A stretch of 64,000 nt of DNA from JBFISM01 sp041608535. GTDB lineage: Bacteria > Actinomycetota > Acidimicrobiia > Spongiisociales > UBA5794. Of this stretch, positions 24,816 to 34,034 are shown one piece after another. The stretch spans positions 1-64,000 of the forward strand of contig JBFISM010000002.1 of NCBI GenBank assembly GCA_041608535.1, read 5' to 3'. Positions within the stretch are counted from its first letter, which is position 1. Every line of letters begins with the position of its first letter. The notes under the pieces were generated by a model. That model saw only the letters and a program-made list of their open reading frames with translations. It was not told where the DNA came from and made no database searches. Made by a program: the position numbers and the translations under genes.

Positions 24816-26525
24816 ATGGTCTCCGGTTTCGGCGTCTCCCGTCGCACATTCCTCAAGTCCGGTGTCGTGACCGCCGCAGCCGCCGCCGCAGCCACGACCC
24901 CCGGCCTCGCCGCTGGGCAACCGACGCATGCTCGACCACATCGCGATCTCGAGGAGCTGACCATCGCCGAGATGCAGGCTGCGATGGCCGCCGGCAACCT
25001 CACTTCTCGGGAGCTGGTCGGCGGCTATCTCAATCGCATCGGCGTTTTGGATCGCGGCAGGACCGACCTCCGCTCCATCATCGAAACCAATCCCGACGCA
25101 CTGGCGATCGCAGGAGCGCTCGACCGCGAGCGGCGAGCCGGCCGAGTGCGCGGGCCGCTGCATGGCGTGCCGGTCGTCATCAAGGAGAACATCGACACCG
25201 ACGATGCCATGCTGACGACGGCCGGGTCGTTTGCGCTCGCCGACTCGACACCTGGACAGGACGCCACAGTGGCGGCGCACCTTCGAGCGGCCGGTGCCGT
25301 CATCATCGGCAAAGCGAACCTGTCGCAGTGGGCGAACTTTCGCTCGTTCCAGAGCTCGAGTGGTTGGAGCTCTCGGGGCGGCCAGTGCCGCAACCCCTAC
25401 GTCCTCGACCGGAACCCATGTGGATCGAGCAGCGGCTCTGCGGCCGCCGTCGCCGCCAACCTCGCCGCGGCTTCGCTCGGCACCGAGACCGATGGCTCCA
25501 TCGTCTGTCCCGCGACGGCCAATGCGGTCGTGGGCATCAAGCCAACGGTGGGTCTCACCAGCCGCGCCGGAGTCGTGCCCATCTCGCGAAGCCAGGACAC
25601 GATCGGACCCATCGGCAGAACCGTGGCCGATGCGGCTGTGGTCCTCGGGGCGCTCACCGGCGTCGACCCGCGCGACCCTTTCACCGCAGACAGCGCAGGC
25701 AACTCCCACACGGACTACACGCAGTTTCTGGATGCGAACGGGCTCGCTGGAGCGCGGATCGGAGTAGCGCGGGAGCGCTTCTTCTTCAGCCCGGAGACGA
25801 CGGCCATCATGGAGGAAGCCATCACGGCGCTTGCGGCGCTCGGTGCGATCGTGGTCGATCCGGTGTCATTCCCGTCGTTCCCAGAGTTCTCGACTGCGTC
25901 ACCAGAGTTCGACGTGCTGTTGTACGAGTTCAAGACAGACGTGGCGCTCTACCTCGCCACCCGCAACGGTGGTCCCAAGACACTGGCGGACCTCATCGCT
26001 TTCAACGATGCCAACGCCGACGTGGAGATGACCTATTTCGGTCAAGAGATCTTCGAGCTCTCTGAGACGTTTGGCGACCTCACCGATCCCGACTACCTGG
26101 AAGCGCTGGCGGACTCACATCGCATCTCGCGCGACGAGGGGATCGATGCCGTGATGGACAGCAACGACCTCGATGCGATCGTGGCCCCCACCGGGTCGCC
26201 GGCGTGGCCGACGGATCTGGTCAACGGCGACCATTTCCTGGGCGGCACGTCATCGTATGCTGCGATGGCCGGCTACCCACTCGTCACCGTTCCAATGGGA
26301 TTCTCGTTCGGCTTGCCGGTCGGGCTCACGTTCATGGGCCGTCGTTGGGCGGAGCCCACCCTGATAAAGCTCGCTTCTGGTTTCGAGGCCGGGACATCGG
26401 TACGGCGCCCGCCGGAGTTCCTCGCCACGTTGCCGGACGGCGGTGGTGCACGGTCCGCAGGAGCCACTCGGCAGACGCCGGCGGCGATGAGCCTCGAAGA
26501 GGCGCGTGCGCTGTGGCGGAGGTGA
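24816..26525 (+). CDS. Tat-exported amidase-signature hydrolase
   Basis: A 569-residue protein. A twin-arginine signal (SRRTFLK at about 8-14, then an Ala-rich h-region) precedes an amidase-signature domain. The Ser-cisSer-Lys triad is readable as Lys123 (VVIKENID), the GSSSGSAAAVAANLA segment and the nucleophile Ser in GTETDGSIVCPA. The enzyme would hydrolyse an amide bond outside the cytoplasm. A GGAAGGA site lies about 9 nt before the ATG. Substrates in this family range from small amides to peptides. It could not easily serve as the kynurenine formamidase missing from the neighbouring operon, because it is predicted to be exported. Confidence 0.88.
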   Translation: MVSGFGVSRRTFLKSGVVTAAAAAAATTPGLAAGQPTHARPHRDLEELTIAEMQAAMAAGNLTSRELVGGYLNRIGVLDRGRTDLRSIIETNPDALAIAGALDRERRAGRVRGPLHGVPVVIKENIDTDDAMLTTAGSFALADSTPGQDATVAAHLRAAGAVIIGKANLSQWANFRSFQSSSGWSSRGGQCRNPYVLDRNPCGSSSGSAAAVAANLAAASLGTETDGSIVCPATANAVVGIKPTVGLTSRAGVVPISRSQDTIGPIGRTVADAAVVLGALTGVDPRDPFTADSAGNSHTDYTQFLDANGLAGARIGVARERFFFSPETTAIMEEAITALAALGAIVVDPVSFPSFPEFSTASPEFDVLLYEFKTDVALYLATRNGGPKTLADLIAFNDANADVEMTYFGQEIFELSETFGDLTDPDYLEALADSHRISRDEGIDAVMDSNDLDAIVAPTGSPAWPTDLVNGDHFLGGTSSYAAMAGYPLVTVPMGFSFGLPVGLTFMGRRWAEPTLIKLASGFEAGTSVRRPPEFLATLPDGGGARSAGATRQTPAAMSLEEARALWRR

Positions 26526-26551
26526 CCCGACCGGGCCGCACAGCGCTGGGC

Positions 26552-26557
26552 TAGGTT
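26552..26557 (+). promoter_or_regulatory. putative -10 element of a leaderless transcript (LLM oxidoreductase gene)
   Basis: TAGGTT fits TAnnnT and ends six nt before the ATG at 26564, the same spacing as at 6289. No Shine-Dalgarno is present, which supports a leaderless message. Confidence 0.35.
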
Positions 26558-26563
26558 GCGCCG

Positions 26564-27544
26564 ATGCGATTTGGTGCTTTCGTTCCGCAGGGCTGGCGAC
26601 TCGACCTCGTCGATATTGCTCGCAGCGATCATTGGCCGGTCATGCTCGACGTCGCCCGTACGATCGAGCAGGCCGGTTACGAGTCACTGTGGGTGTTCGA
26701 TCACTTCCACACGGTGCCGGTGCGGACGCAGGAACCGACCTACGAGGCGTGGAGCCTCATGGCGGCACTCGCTGCCGCCACCGACACGGTCCGGCTCGGG
26801 CAGATGTGCACCTGCAACAGCTACCGGCCTCCGGCGTACCTCGCCAAGGTGGCCAGCTCGATCGATGTGATCTCGGGTGGGCGGATCGAGATGGGGATCG
26901 GTGCGGGGTGGTATGAGCACGAGTATGCGGCGTACGGTTACGAGTTCCCCAAGCCGGCGGTGCGGATCGGTCAGCTTCGGGAAGGCGTCGAGATCATGTA
27001 TCGCATGTGGACCGAGGACGAGGCCAGTTTCGACGGGGAGCACTACCGCATAGAGGGCGCCATCTGTCGTCCGAAACCGGTGCAGACACCCCACATACCC
27101 TTCTGGATTGCCGGCGGTGGCGAGCAGCTCACCCTGCGGGTGGCTGCGAAATATGCGGCGTACTCGAACTTCGGGACTTCTCCGGACGAGTTTGCCCACA
27201 AGAACGGGGTCCTCGATGGCCATTGTGCCGACATCGGCCGCGATCCGGGGGAGATCGTGCGCACGAGCAACTTCACGGTGATGTGCTGCGAGACGGAGGC
27301 CGAAGTCGCCGAGAAGAAGCGGTGGATTCGTTCGATCCTGGAGCGCTTCGTATCCGACGATTCGATCGAGCCTCGGCTCGAGATGGTGACCAAGGATGCC
27401 GGAACTCCCGAGCAGGTCGCAGCGAAGCTGCGGACCTGGCGCGAGCGCGGTCTCGAGTACGCCATCGTGAACTTCCCGGACGCCGCTTACGACCGTAGTG
27501 GCATCGAGCTCTTCGCACGCGAAGTGATACCCGCATTGCGCTGA
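26564..27544 (+). CDS. LLM-class flavin/F420-dependent oxidoreductase
   Basis: A 326-residue TIM-barrel oxidoreductase of the luciferase-like monooxygenase class. Seen are AGYESLWVFDHFHTVPV (about 38-54), the cofactor-contact segment VRLGQMCTCNSYRPPAYLAK, DVISGGRIEMGIGAGWYEHE (about 104-123) and RPKPVQTPHIPFWIAGGG. In actinobacteria this subgroup usually uses coenzyme F420 and less often FMN. The sequence alone does not settle which. It transfers hydride to an unknown organic substrate. The gene stands alone between the amidase and the large SARP regulator. Confidence 0.88.
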   Translation: MRFGAFVPQGWRLDLVDIARSDHWPVMLDVARTIEQAGYESLWVFDHFHTVPVRTQEPTYEAWSLMAALAAATDTVRLGQMCTCNSYRPPAYLAKVASSIDVISGGRIEMGIGAGWYEHEYAAYGYEFPKPAVRIGQLREGVEIMYRMWTEDEASFDGEHYRIEGAICRPKPVQTPHIPFWIAGGGEQLTLRVAAKYAAYSNFGTSPDEFAHKNGVLDGHCADIGRDPGEIVRTSNFTVMCCETEAEVAEKKRWIRSILERFVSDDSIEPRLEMVTKDAGTPEQVAAKLRTWRERGLEYAIVNFPDAAYDRSGIELFAREVIPALR

Positions 27545-27599
27545 GCAACAGCCAGCCTCGCAACCAACTCCTTGGTATTTTTGACATGGAGTCAGATAC

Positions 27600-30500
27600 A
27601 TGCACTTTGCAGTGTTGGGGCGCCTGGAAGTCCGTGACGATGCAGGCACGATCGTCCCGATCACCGCGCCCAAACAACAGGCACTCCTGTCGCTGCTCTT
27701 GATGCGAAGCAGTCGCGTCGTATCGAGCGACGCCATCGCCGACGCATTGTGGGCGGATACACCCCCGGCAAGCGCAGCCACGGCGATCCGGTTCCACGTC
27801 TCCAAGCTGCGCTCTGTCATCGAGCAAGACGACGCCCCCGAACTCATCGTCACCATCTCGCCGGGCTACCGGATGATGCTCGCCGGACACTGGTTCGACG
27901 CACATCGATTCGAGACGCTCGTCGAGGAGGGACGTGTGCTGCTTCAGGCCCATCCGGATCGGGCGTACCGGGCATTCGTCGAGGCGTTGTCGCTGTGGCG
28001 GGGACGGGCCTACGAGACGGTGGAGGGGGAGGAGTTCGCCGGCGCAGAGATCGCCCGGCTGGAGCGGCTGCGCGACGCAACGGTGCGTGACCGGATCGAT
28101 GCCGAGCTTCGGCTCGGCCGGTCTGCGGCACTGGTCCATGAGCTGGAAGCACTCGTGGAATCCAGCCCCACCGACGAGCGGCTGGCAGCGATGCTCATGC
28201 GGGCGCTGTACGCATCCGGCCGTGCGGCCGATGCTCTGCATGCGGCCACGGCGCTGCGCCACGAGCTCGGTGCGCTGGGACTCGAAGCGAGCCCTTCTCT
28301 CACCGAGCTCGAGGACAAGATCCTGCTGCACGATTCAGTGCTGCCGGCCTCCACGGAACAGGGGCGGGCAGGTTCGCTCCCGATACCGCTGTCACCCTTC
28401 CTGGGCCGTACCGAAGAAGCGGCCTCCCTCGGTGCGACGATCCTGGAGCGTCGCTTGGTCACCGTGGTCGGGCCCCCGGGGTGCGGCAAGACGCGACTCG
28501 CCCTGGAAGTGGCGAGGTCGGCGGCAGCCGACTTCGACGCGGGGGCCCATCTCGTCGAGCTGAGCGAGATCATCGACCCCGACCTCGTGGAACGGAAAGT
28601 CGGCGGGGTATTCGGTGTCGCCGAGATGTGGGGGGGCGATTACCTCGCCGTGCTGGCAGAGCGCTTGCGCAGCGATTCGGTGCTGCTCGTCATCGACAAT
28701 GCGGAGCACCTCCTCGACAGCGTTGCTGCCCTCGCCCGATATCTCCTCGAGCGATGTCCCGACGTCCGCCTCTTGGTGACGAGCCGGATTCCGCTCGGTG
28801 TGCCCGGGGAGGTGGCATGGCATCTGCAACCGCTAGCAGTGCCGTCGCCGGCGGTGGCTCTCGATGAGGCGCTCGATTATCCGGCGGTGAGGCTCTTCGT
28901 CGATCGTGCTGCGGTGGCTCGCGCCGGTTTCGAGCTGACCGAAGAGAACAGAGCTGCGGTCGTCGAGATCTGCCGGCACGTGGACGGGCTCCCCCTTGCC
29001 ATCGAGCTGGCGGCTGCGGGCACGGCTGGGCTGAGCGTGACCGAGCTTGCGTTGCGCTTGCGGTCGGTCCACGCCTCTCTGCCCGCCATGTCGCGAAGCG
29101 GAACACGACGGCAACGCACGATGGAGGAAGCCGTGCGGTGGAGCGTCGATTTGTTGGAGCCGCTGGAGCGGGCGGTGTTCTTCAGGCTGGCCACCTTCAG
29201 CGGCGGGATGACCATGGCGGCCGCCGAGCAGGTCGCCGGGTTTGGCGATGTGCCCCAGGCCAGCGTCTTCGACATCGTGCTGCGGCTGGTCCACACCTCA
29301 CTCCTCGTTGCGGAGCGCCATGGGGAGGAGGCCACCCGATATCGGATGTTGACGGTGGTTCGCGACTTCGCCATCGGGGCGGCTGAAGACGAGGAGTGGG
29401 CCGAGGCGGCCAGTCGTCATGCGGACTACTTCGCCGACATCGCGGCGGCGATCGGACCGCACATGGAAGGTCCCGATGCCGAGCAGTGGCGGTGCCGTGG
29501 CGATCTCGAACTGGACAACTTCCGGGCAGCGCTGGAGTGGTCGCTCGGTGCGGGCGATCCGAGTGTCGCCTTCCGTCTCGTGCCGTCCCTGACGTGGTAT
29601 TGGTACTGGCGCTCGCATTTGCGAGAGGCTCACCGCTGGACAGCCCGCACCCTGGAGGAGACAGTGGGGTCGGACCACCCAGGTCGCACGGCGACCCTGT
29701 ATGCGGCGGGCCTGTTCAACGACGTCATCGGCAATCTCACCGATGCGGAAGATGCGTTCGAAGCCGCGCGGAAGCTGGCGGTCGAAGGCGGCAACGTCGA
29801 GCTCGAAGCACGAGCGCTCACCGGGCTCGGGGTCGTGGCCCGCGATCGAGGCGATCTGCGCGATGCGCTGAGCCGCTTCGGTGCTGCGCTGGATCTCGAA
29901 GGAGAATCGCCGAGAACCAATCGAGCGATCTCGCTGCGCATGGGAGGGATCACCAAGGCTATGACCGGCGATCCGGACGCAGCACGTCACGATCTCGACG
30001 CAGCCCGGCGCTTGTACGAACAGCTCGGCAACGACGGGGGCGTGGTGTGGTCGATCCTCGGGCTCGGTTACGTGGGGCTTCTCATCGGGGACCGGCGTGC
30101 CGTCGAGCTCGTCGACACGGCGGTGGCCCGGTTTGGGGAAGCCCATGACGTGCGCGGGTTGGGATGGGGTCTGGTGGTTCGCGCCCAATTCGATGTGGAT
30201 GCGGCCGATTTCTCCGCAGCCACTGATGGTGCAACCTCCGCCAGACAGCGCTTCACCGACGTGGGCGATCGGCGTGGTCTCGGTTACGCCAACTTGGCGC
30301 TCGCGGATGCTGCGTTGCGCACCGACGACATCGCCGCCGCATCGGGCGCCGCTGCAGAGAGCCGCCGTCATTTCGAGGCATTGCCGGACACGGTCGGGCT
30401 GTGTCGTCTCGCCTGCGCCGCGGCATCGCTTGCCTTTGCGCAGCGTCGCCGCCAGGAGCAGAGGAGGCGCCTGGTGGAAGCGGTGCGCTTCGCCGATCGT

Positions 30501-30659
30501 GCGCTGTATCCCTGGGGCTTCGTCTCCGTCCTCGCCAGCGAAGGGGCAACTGAGCTTCTCGGCGACCTGACCGATCCGGAGGCGTTGCGTGCTGCGATTG
30601 CCGCGCATCCGACCGGCGCCGCCGCGACCATGGCCACGATCCGCGGGGTTCTCGCCTGA
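27600..30659 (+). CDS. AfsR/SARP-type transcriptional regulator with BTAD, NB-ARC ATPase and TPR-like repeats
   Basis: A 1019-residue regulator. In order: a winged-helix OmpR-type DNA-binding domain (about 1-90, FAVLGRLEVRDDAG), a BTAD domain (about 95-245, ending in ELGALGLEASPSLTELED), an NB-ARC ATPase with Walker A GPPGCGKT (Lys297), Walker B VLLVIDNAEHLL and LLVTSRIPLG, then a long tetratricopeptide-like helical repeat region (about 640-1019). No C-terminal LuxR helix-turn-helix is present. Such proteins activate secondary-metabolite or stress genes after ATP-dependent oligomerisation. The target is not evident, as no biosynthetic cluster adjoins it. It is followed by a sigma factor gene after 138 nt. 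Confidence 0.92.
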   Translation: MHFAVLGRLEVRDDAGTIVPITAPKQQALLSLLLMRSSRVVSSDAIADALWADTPPASAATAIRFHVSKLRSVIEQDDAPELIVTISPGYRMMLAGHWFDAHRFETLVEEGRVLLQAHPDRAYRAFVEALSLWRGRAYETVEGEEFAGAEIARLERLRDATVRDRIDAELRLGRSAALVHELEALVESSPTDERLAAMLMRALYASGRAADALHAATALRHELGALGLEASPSLTELEDKILLHDSVLPASTEQGRAGSLPIPLSPFLGRTEEAASLGATILERRLVTVVGPPGCGKTRLALEVARSAAADFDAGAHLVELSEIIDPDLVERKVGGVFGVAEMWGGDYLAVLAERLRSDSVLLVIDNAEHLLDSVAALARYLLERCPDVRLLVTSRIPLGVPGEVAWHLQPLAVPSPAVALDEALDYPAVRLFVDRAAVARAGFELTEENRAAVVEICRHVDGLPLAIELAAAGTAGLSVTELALRLRSVHASLPAMSRSGTRRQRTMEEAVRWSVDLLEPLERAVFFRLATFSGGMTMAAAEQVAGFGDVPQASVFDIVLRLVHTSLLVAERHGEEATRYRMLTVVRDFAIGAAEDEEWAEAASRHADYFADIAAAIGPHMEGPDAEQWRCRGDLELDNFRAALEWSLGAGDPSVAFRLVPSLTWYWYWRSHLREAHRWTARTLEETVGSDHPGRTATLYAAGLFNDVIGNLTDAEDAFEAARKLAVEGGNVELEARALTGLGVVARDRGDLRDALSRFGAALDLEGESPRTNRAISLRMGGITKAMTGDPDAARHDLDAARRLYEQLGNDGGVVWSILGLGYVGLLIGDRRAVELVDTAVARFGEAHDVRGLGWGLVVRAQFDVDAADFSAATDGATSARQRFTDVGDRRGLGYANLALADAALRTDDIAAASGAAAESRRHFEALPDTVGLCRLACAAASLAFAQRRRQEQRRRLVEAVRFADRALYPWGFVSVLASEGATELLGDLTDPEALRAAIAAHPTGAAATMATIRGVLA

Positions 30660-30797
30660 GCGAACACGGCCGGTGGTGCCCCCATTGCGGCACGACGGTT
30701 CTTGCGGTTAGAACGGCGCTAACGGCCTCATAAGCAGCTGCTGACATGCTCTCCCCACAATCGGTCCTGACGGCTCGAAGTCGAGCAAGGGGAGAGC

Positions 30798-31400
30798 ATG
30801 ACGACCGAGACCCGACGGTGTGGCGAGGCTACCGCGCTGCTGACCGACATCGCCGCTGGGGATCGAGACGCCTGGCGCACCGTGATGGAGAAGTACGACG
30901 GCGCCGTCTCCGGGACGCTGGCCAGTTTTCGCTTCGACGAGGCGACCCGAGCCGATGTCGTTCAGATCGTGTGGGTCAAACTATGGGAGAACGCCCGGTC
31001 GATTCGAGACGCTCGCTGTCTGGGGAGCTGGCTGCGTACCACCACCCGACGGGTGGCGATCGAAGTCGTGCGCCAGAGAAGACGTACGGTGCTCGTCGCC
31101 GACCACGGCGTGTTTGACGCACGCTACGTCGACGAGCCGGACGTGGGCCCGGACACAGCGGAGAGAGCAGCGTTGTGTGCCGGCTTCCAGGCGCTCAGCC
31201 CGGAAGCCCAGAAGCTGCTCAGCCTGGTGTTTGCCCAAGAGCCATTGCCCTACACCGAGATAGCCCGCCGCCTGGAGCGGCCCGTGGGCAGTCTGGGGCC
31301 GACCCGGGCGAGAGTGTTACGGCAGCTCCGCAGCAACTATGAGACCGCTCTCGACTCAGGGCAACGCCGCCGCCGCTCGGGTTCGATCGCCGCTGCCTGA
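30798..31400 (+). CDS. sigma-70 family (ECF-type) sigma factor
   Basis: A 200-residue sigma factor. Region 2 is visible at about 25-85 (ATRADVVQIVWVKLWENA, then LGSWLRTTTRRVAIEVVRQR), and region 4 at about 130-185 (LSPEAQKLLSLVFAQEPLPY). A GGGGAGAG site lies about 4 nt before the ATG. There is no adjacent same-strand anti-sigma gene. The convergent neighbour is the second histidine kinase. A short inverted repeat, GTTAG at 30707-30711 and CTAAC at 30719-30723, lies in the upstream gap and could be an operator. The signal is unknown. Confidence 0.85.
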   Translation: MTTETRRCGEATALLTDIAAGDRDAWRTVMEKYDGAVSGTLASFRFDEATRADVVQIVWVKLWENARSIRDARCLGSWLRTTTRRVAIEVVRQRRRTVLVADHGVFDARYVDEPDVGPDTAERAALCAGFQALSPEAQKLLSLVFAQEPLPYTEIARRLERPVGSLGPTRARVLRQLRSNYETALDSGQRRRRSGSIAAA

Positions 31401-31443
31401 TCAGCGCCGCACAACGCATGGCGCCGGCGGGACACACGCTGGC

Positions 31444-32742
31444 TCAGTCGAGTGCCGGAAGACGCAGCACGAAGCGAGCGCCGCTCGTGTACGCCATGTC
31501 GACCGAGATCGTGCCACCGTGGGTGGCGAGAACTTCGCGAGCAATCGCCAGCCCGAGCCCCGTGCCACCGGTGACGCGGGTCCTCGCCTCGTCGGTCCGC
31601 ACGAACCGATCGAAGATCGCCGGCTGGAGTTCCGCGGGGATCCCCGGACCGTCGTCCTCGACCGCGATCACCGCATACCCATCCTCGGTGGAGAGAGTCA
31701 CCCGGACAGCGGTCGCAGCATGGCGCCGGCCGTTGGCAATGACGTTGGCAATCGCACGACGCAAGCTCCGTTCGTGGCCCGCGACCATCACTGGTGCCAG
31801 CCGAGTTGTCACCGGCCGACCGTCCTCGGTGGTCGAGATGGCGGCTCGCACGACCTCGTCGAGGTCGAGCGGTGTTGCACCGCCCGGATGGCGGCCGGCG
31901 TCCATGCGAGCCAGCAGCAGTAGATCCTCCACGAGGTGCTGCATGTCGTCGACCGTCTCGAGCAGGGCTCGATGGTCGACGTCGTCCGCTTCGATCTCGA
32001 GTTGACTGCGCAGGCGCGTCAACGGGCTTCGCAGCTCGTGCGACGCATCGGCCACAAAGCGTTGGGTTGCCGAGTGGGCAACGGCGATGCGCTCGAGCAT
32101 CTCGTTCATGGTGATGGCGAGCTGGCTGATCTCATCGTCGTGGTCGGGCACCGGGACCCGCCGGTCCAGATCCGTCCCGTCGATCCCGGCGGCCATGGCG
32201 CGAATCGCCTCGACGGGGGCCAGCGTGCGACCCACCATCGTCCACACCACGATGGCGAGCAGTGCGGTCACGATCGGTAGCCCGATCGCAAGGCTGGCCA
32301 CCAGAACCGCCATCGTCTCGTCGATGTCCTCGAGGGACATGCCAACCTGCAAGACGGGGTCGTTGGATTCGCTGCCAAGCGGCCGGTTCAGCACCCGTGC
32401 GGGGCCTTCCAGCACGTCCAACTCGATCGAGACGACTCGCTCCGTCGTGGCGGGCGGCGCCAGCGGTGGACGGCCGGCGACATTGTCGCTGCCCGCCACT
32501 GCCATACCCCCGGCGACGATCTGCCAGAAGCTCTCGTCGGGGTCGCCTTCGGCCGCGACCGGTCGGTCGCCGCCGGCCCACACGGTCTCGATCGTTTCCG
32601 CACGATTGCGCAGCTGGTCGTCCAGCCCGTCGACCAGCGTGGTGCGCACGGTCGCCACCAGGACGACACCCATCAGCGAGAGGACGACGGCGACAGCGAG
32701 CGTCGCCAGCGCGGTGATGCGGACGCGTATGCCCCGGCGCAT
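31444..32742 (-). CDS. sensor histidine kinase with periplasmic-type sensor domain
   Basis: A 432-residue kinase. Transmembrane helix 1 spans about 8-32, an extracytoplasmic sensor about 33-145, helix 2 about 146-169, and HAMP about 170-222. The phospho-acceptor is His235 in ADASHELRSPLTRLRS, and the C-terminal ATPase domain carries IANVIANGRRHA (N box), VEDDGPGIP (G1) and GTGLGLAIA (G2). The ATG at 32742 is 20 nt after the regulator's stop. A GTG at 32769 overlapping the regulator by 8 nt is an alternative. It pairs with the upstream regulator. The divergent PepSY gene is a likely target or modulator. Confidence 0.9.
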   Translation of the reverse strand: MRRGIRVRITALATLAVAVVLSLMGVVLVATVRTTLVDGLDDQLRNRAETIETVWAGGDRPVAAEGDPDESFWQIVAGGMAVAGSDNVAGRPPLAPPATTERVVSIELDVLEGPARVLNRPLGSESNDPVLQVGMSLEDIDETMAVLVASLAIGLPIVTALLAIVVWTMVGRTLAPVEAIRAMAAGIDGTDLDRRVPVPDHDDEISQLAITMNEMLERIAVAHSATQRFVADASHELRSPLTRLRSQLEIEADDVDHRALLETVDDMQHLVEDLLLLARMDAGRHPGGATPLDLDEVVRAAISTTEDGRPVTTRLAPVMVAGHERSLRRAIANVIANGRRHAATAVRVTLSTEDGYAVIAVEDDGPGIPAELQPAIFDRFVRTDEARTRVTGGTGLGLAIAREVLATHGGTISVDMAYTSGARFVLRLPALD

Positions 32743-32761
32743 GGAGCTCGGGCTCGTCCGG

Positions 32762-33439
32762 TCAGCCACCGTCGTCGACCAGGCGGTACCCCGCTCCCCG
32801 AACCGTCTCGATGGAATGCCGGTCGAACGGTTCGTCGATGCGGCGGCGGATGCGGCCGATGTACACCTCCACGATGTTGGGATCACCGTCGAAGTCGAAC
32901 TCCCACACGCCGTCGAGGATGTCCCGTTTCGAAAGCACCTGGCCCCGGCGGCGCATCAGGAACTCGAGGACGTCGAACTGGCGAGCCGTCAGTGCGATCT
33001 CCTCGTCCCCGCGCCACACCCGACGCTGCCCAGGTTCGAGGCGCAGATCACCGGCCTGTACCGGTGGCAGGCTGCGACCGGCCGATCTGCGCAGCAGTGC
33101 CCGCACCCGCGCCACCAGCACCGCAAAGGAGAACGGCTTCGTCAAATAGTCGTCGGCGCCCGTGTCCAGCGCTTCGGCCTCGTCGAGGTCCCCGTCCTTC
33201 GCGGTGAGCATCAATATGGGCGTCCAATCGCCGCGACTACGAAGATCGCGGCACACCAGGTAGCCGTTGCGACCGGGGATCATGATGTCGAGCACGATGA
33301 GGTCGTAGCTGCTCTCGCTCGCCAGCCACAGCGCATCCGGTCCGGTGGTGGCGACGTCGACCGTGAAGCCTTCAGCTTCGAGACCCCTCCGCACATAGCG
33401 TGCGATCTTGGGGTCATCCTCCACCACGAGCAGCTTCAT
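32762..33439 (-). CDS. OmpR/PhoB-family response regulator
   Basis: A 225-residue regulator. The receiver domain has acidic EDD at about 7-9, the phospho-acceptor Asp51 in DLIVLDIMIPG, and Lys in DDYLTKPFSFAVL. The winged-helix domain spans about 128-222 (LTARQFDVLEFLMRRRGQ, NIVEVYIGRIRRRID). It is the first gene of a regulator-kinase operon, divergent from a PepSY protein gene. The shared 192-nt intergenic region contains a GTCAGC direct repeat with 11-bp phasing, the usual geometry for this family's binding sites, so autoregulation and control of the PepSY gene are plausible. Confidence 0.92.
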   Translation of the reverse strand: MKLLVVEDDPKIARYVRRGLEAEGFTVDVATTGPDALWLASESSYDLIVLDIMIPGRNGYLVCRDLRSRGDWTPILMLTAKDGDLDEAEALDTGADDYLTKPFSFAVLVARVRALLRRSAGRSLPPVQAGDLRLEPGQRRVWRGDEEIALTARQFDVLEFLMRRRGQVLSKRDILDGVWEFDFDGDPNIVEVYIGRIRRRIDEPFDRHSIETVRGAGYRLVDDGG

Positions 33440-33532
33440 CGGGGCGTCCTTCGTCTCGATGCGATCGTCCCGTCCACAGTATTGGCGGAGAACCTGACTC
33501 CTTGCTGAACGCCGAGTTCCCGCGGATTGGCG

Positions 33533-33549
33533 GTCAGCGTGGTGTCAGC
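33533..33549. promoter_or_regulatory. direct repeat GTCAGC-N5-GTCAGC, candidate response-regulator box
   Basis: GTCAGC occurs at 33533-33538 and again at 33544-33549, one helical turn (11 bp) apart, in the divergent region between the response regulator and the PepSY gene. OmpR/PhoB-family proteins bind such head-to-tail repeats. A second direct repeat, ACCACATG at 33582-33589 and 33595-33602 (13-bp phasing), lies nearer the PepSY start. Function is inferred from position and phasing. Confidence 0.4.
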
Positions 33550-33631
33550 ATGCCCCCGGCATGATGGGTCCACCAAGCCAAACCACATGACGAGACCACA
33601 TGGTGACTCGTAGGAGAAAGGAGGTTGGCGG

Positions 33632-33955
33632 ATGAGCAAGTCCAGGATGATCAGGTGGGCCGTTGCCGCAGCTGCGGCGGTGGCGCTCATCGCCACGGCC
33701 GGCGTGGCAATCGCCGGAGGTGACGATACCGATACCCCGATCACCGGTCCGGCTCTGGAGCGTGCCAGCGAAGCGGCCATCCAGCACCTGGGCGGGGGGA
33801 ACGTCACCGACACGGAGGTCGGGGACGAGGAAAGCCTTTACGAGGTAGAGGTCACGATGGACGATGGCCGCCAGATCGACGTGCAACTCGACGAAGCGTT
33901 CGTCGTGGTCGGCACGGAGACCGAGGACGGTCCCGACGACGTGGACAACGACTGA
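33632..33955 (+). CDS. exported PepSY-domain protein
   Basis: A 107-residue protein with a signal peptide or N-terminal anchor (about 1-28, Ala-rich, AGVAIAGG) followed by one PepSY-like domain: ALERASEAAIQHLGGG, then the VTDTEVGDEESLYEVEVTMD strand and a final VQLDEAFVVVG. The C-terminal tail is acidic. PepSY domains often inhibit peptidases or modulate sensor kinases. Its divergent placement next to a two-component system, with a candidate binding box between, suggests it is regulated by and may feed back on that system. AAAGGAGG lies about 5 nt before the ATG. Confidence 0.85.
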   Translation: MSKSRMIRWAVAAAAAVALIATAGVAIAGGDDTDTPITGPALERASEAAIQHLGGGNVTDTEVGDEESLYEVEVTMDDGRQIDVQLDEAFVVVGTETEDGPDDVDND

Positions 33956-34034
33956 TCGGTGCCCCCATGCGGTGAGTGCGGCGTCGCCGGGAGCGGCGCC
34001 GCATTCTGCGCCCCGACTCTGCCGCAATTCCCTC

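Noticed and set aside
24816..26525. Amidase as the missing kynurenine formamidase of the neighbouring operon
   Set aside because: It has a twin-arginine export signal and an amidase-signature fold, while known kynurenine formamidases are cytoplasmic and of other folds. It is also separated by the DUF3352 gene.
27581..27586. Perfect TTGACA before the SARP regulator gene
   Set aside because: A -10 at normal spacing would fall inside the coding region after a start that fits the family's N-terminus. No suitable -10 exists.
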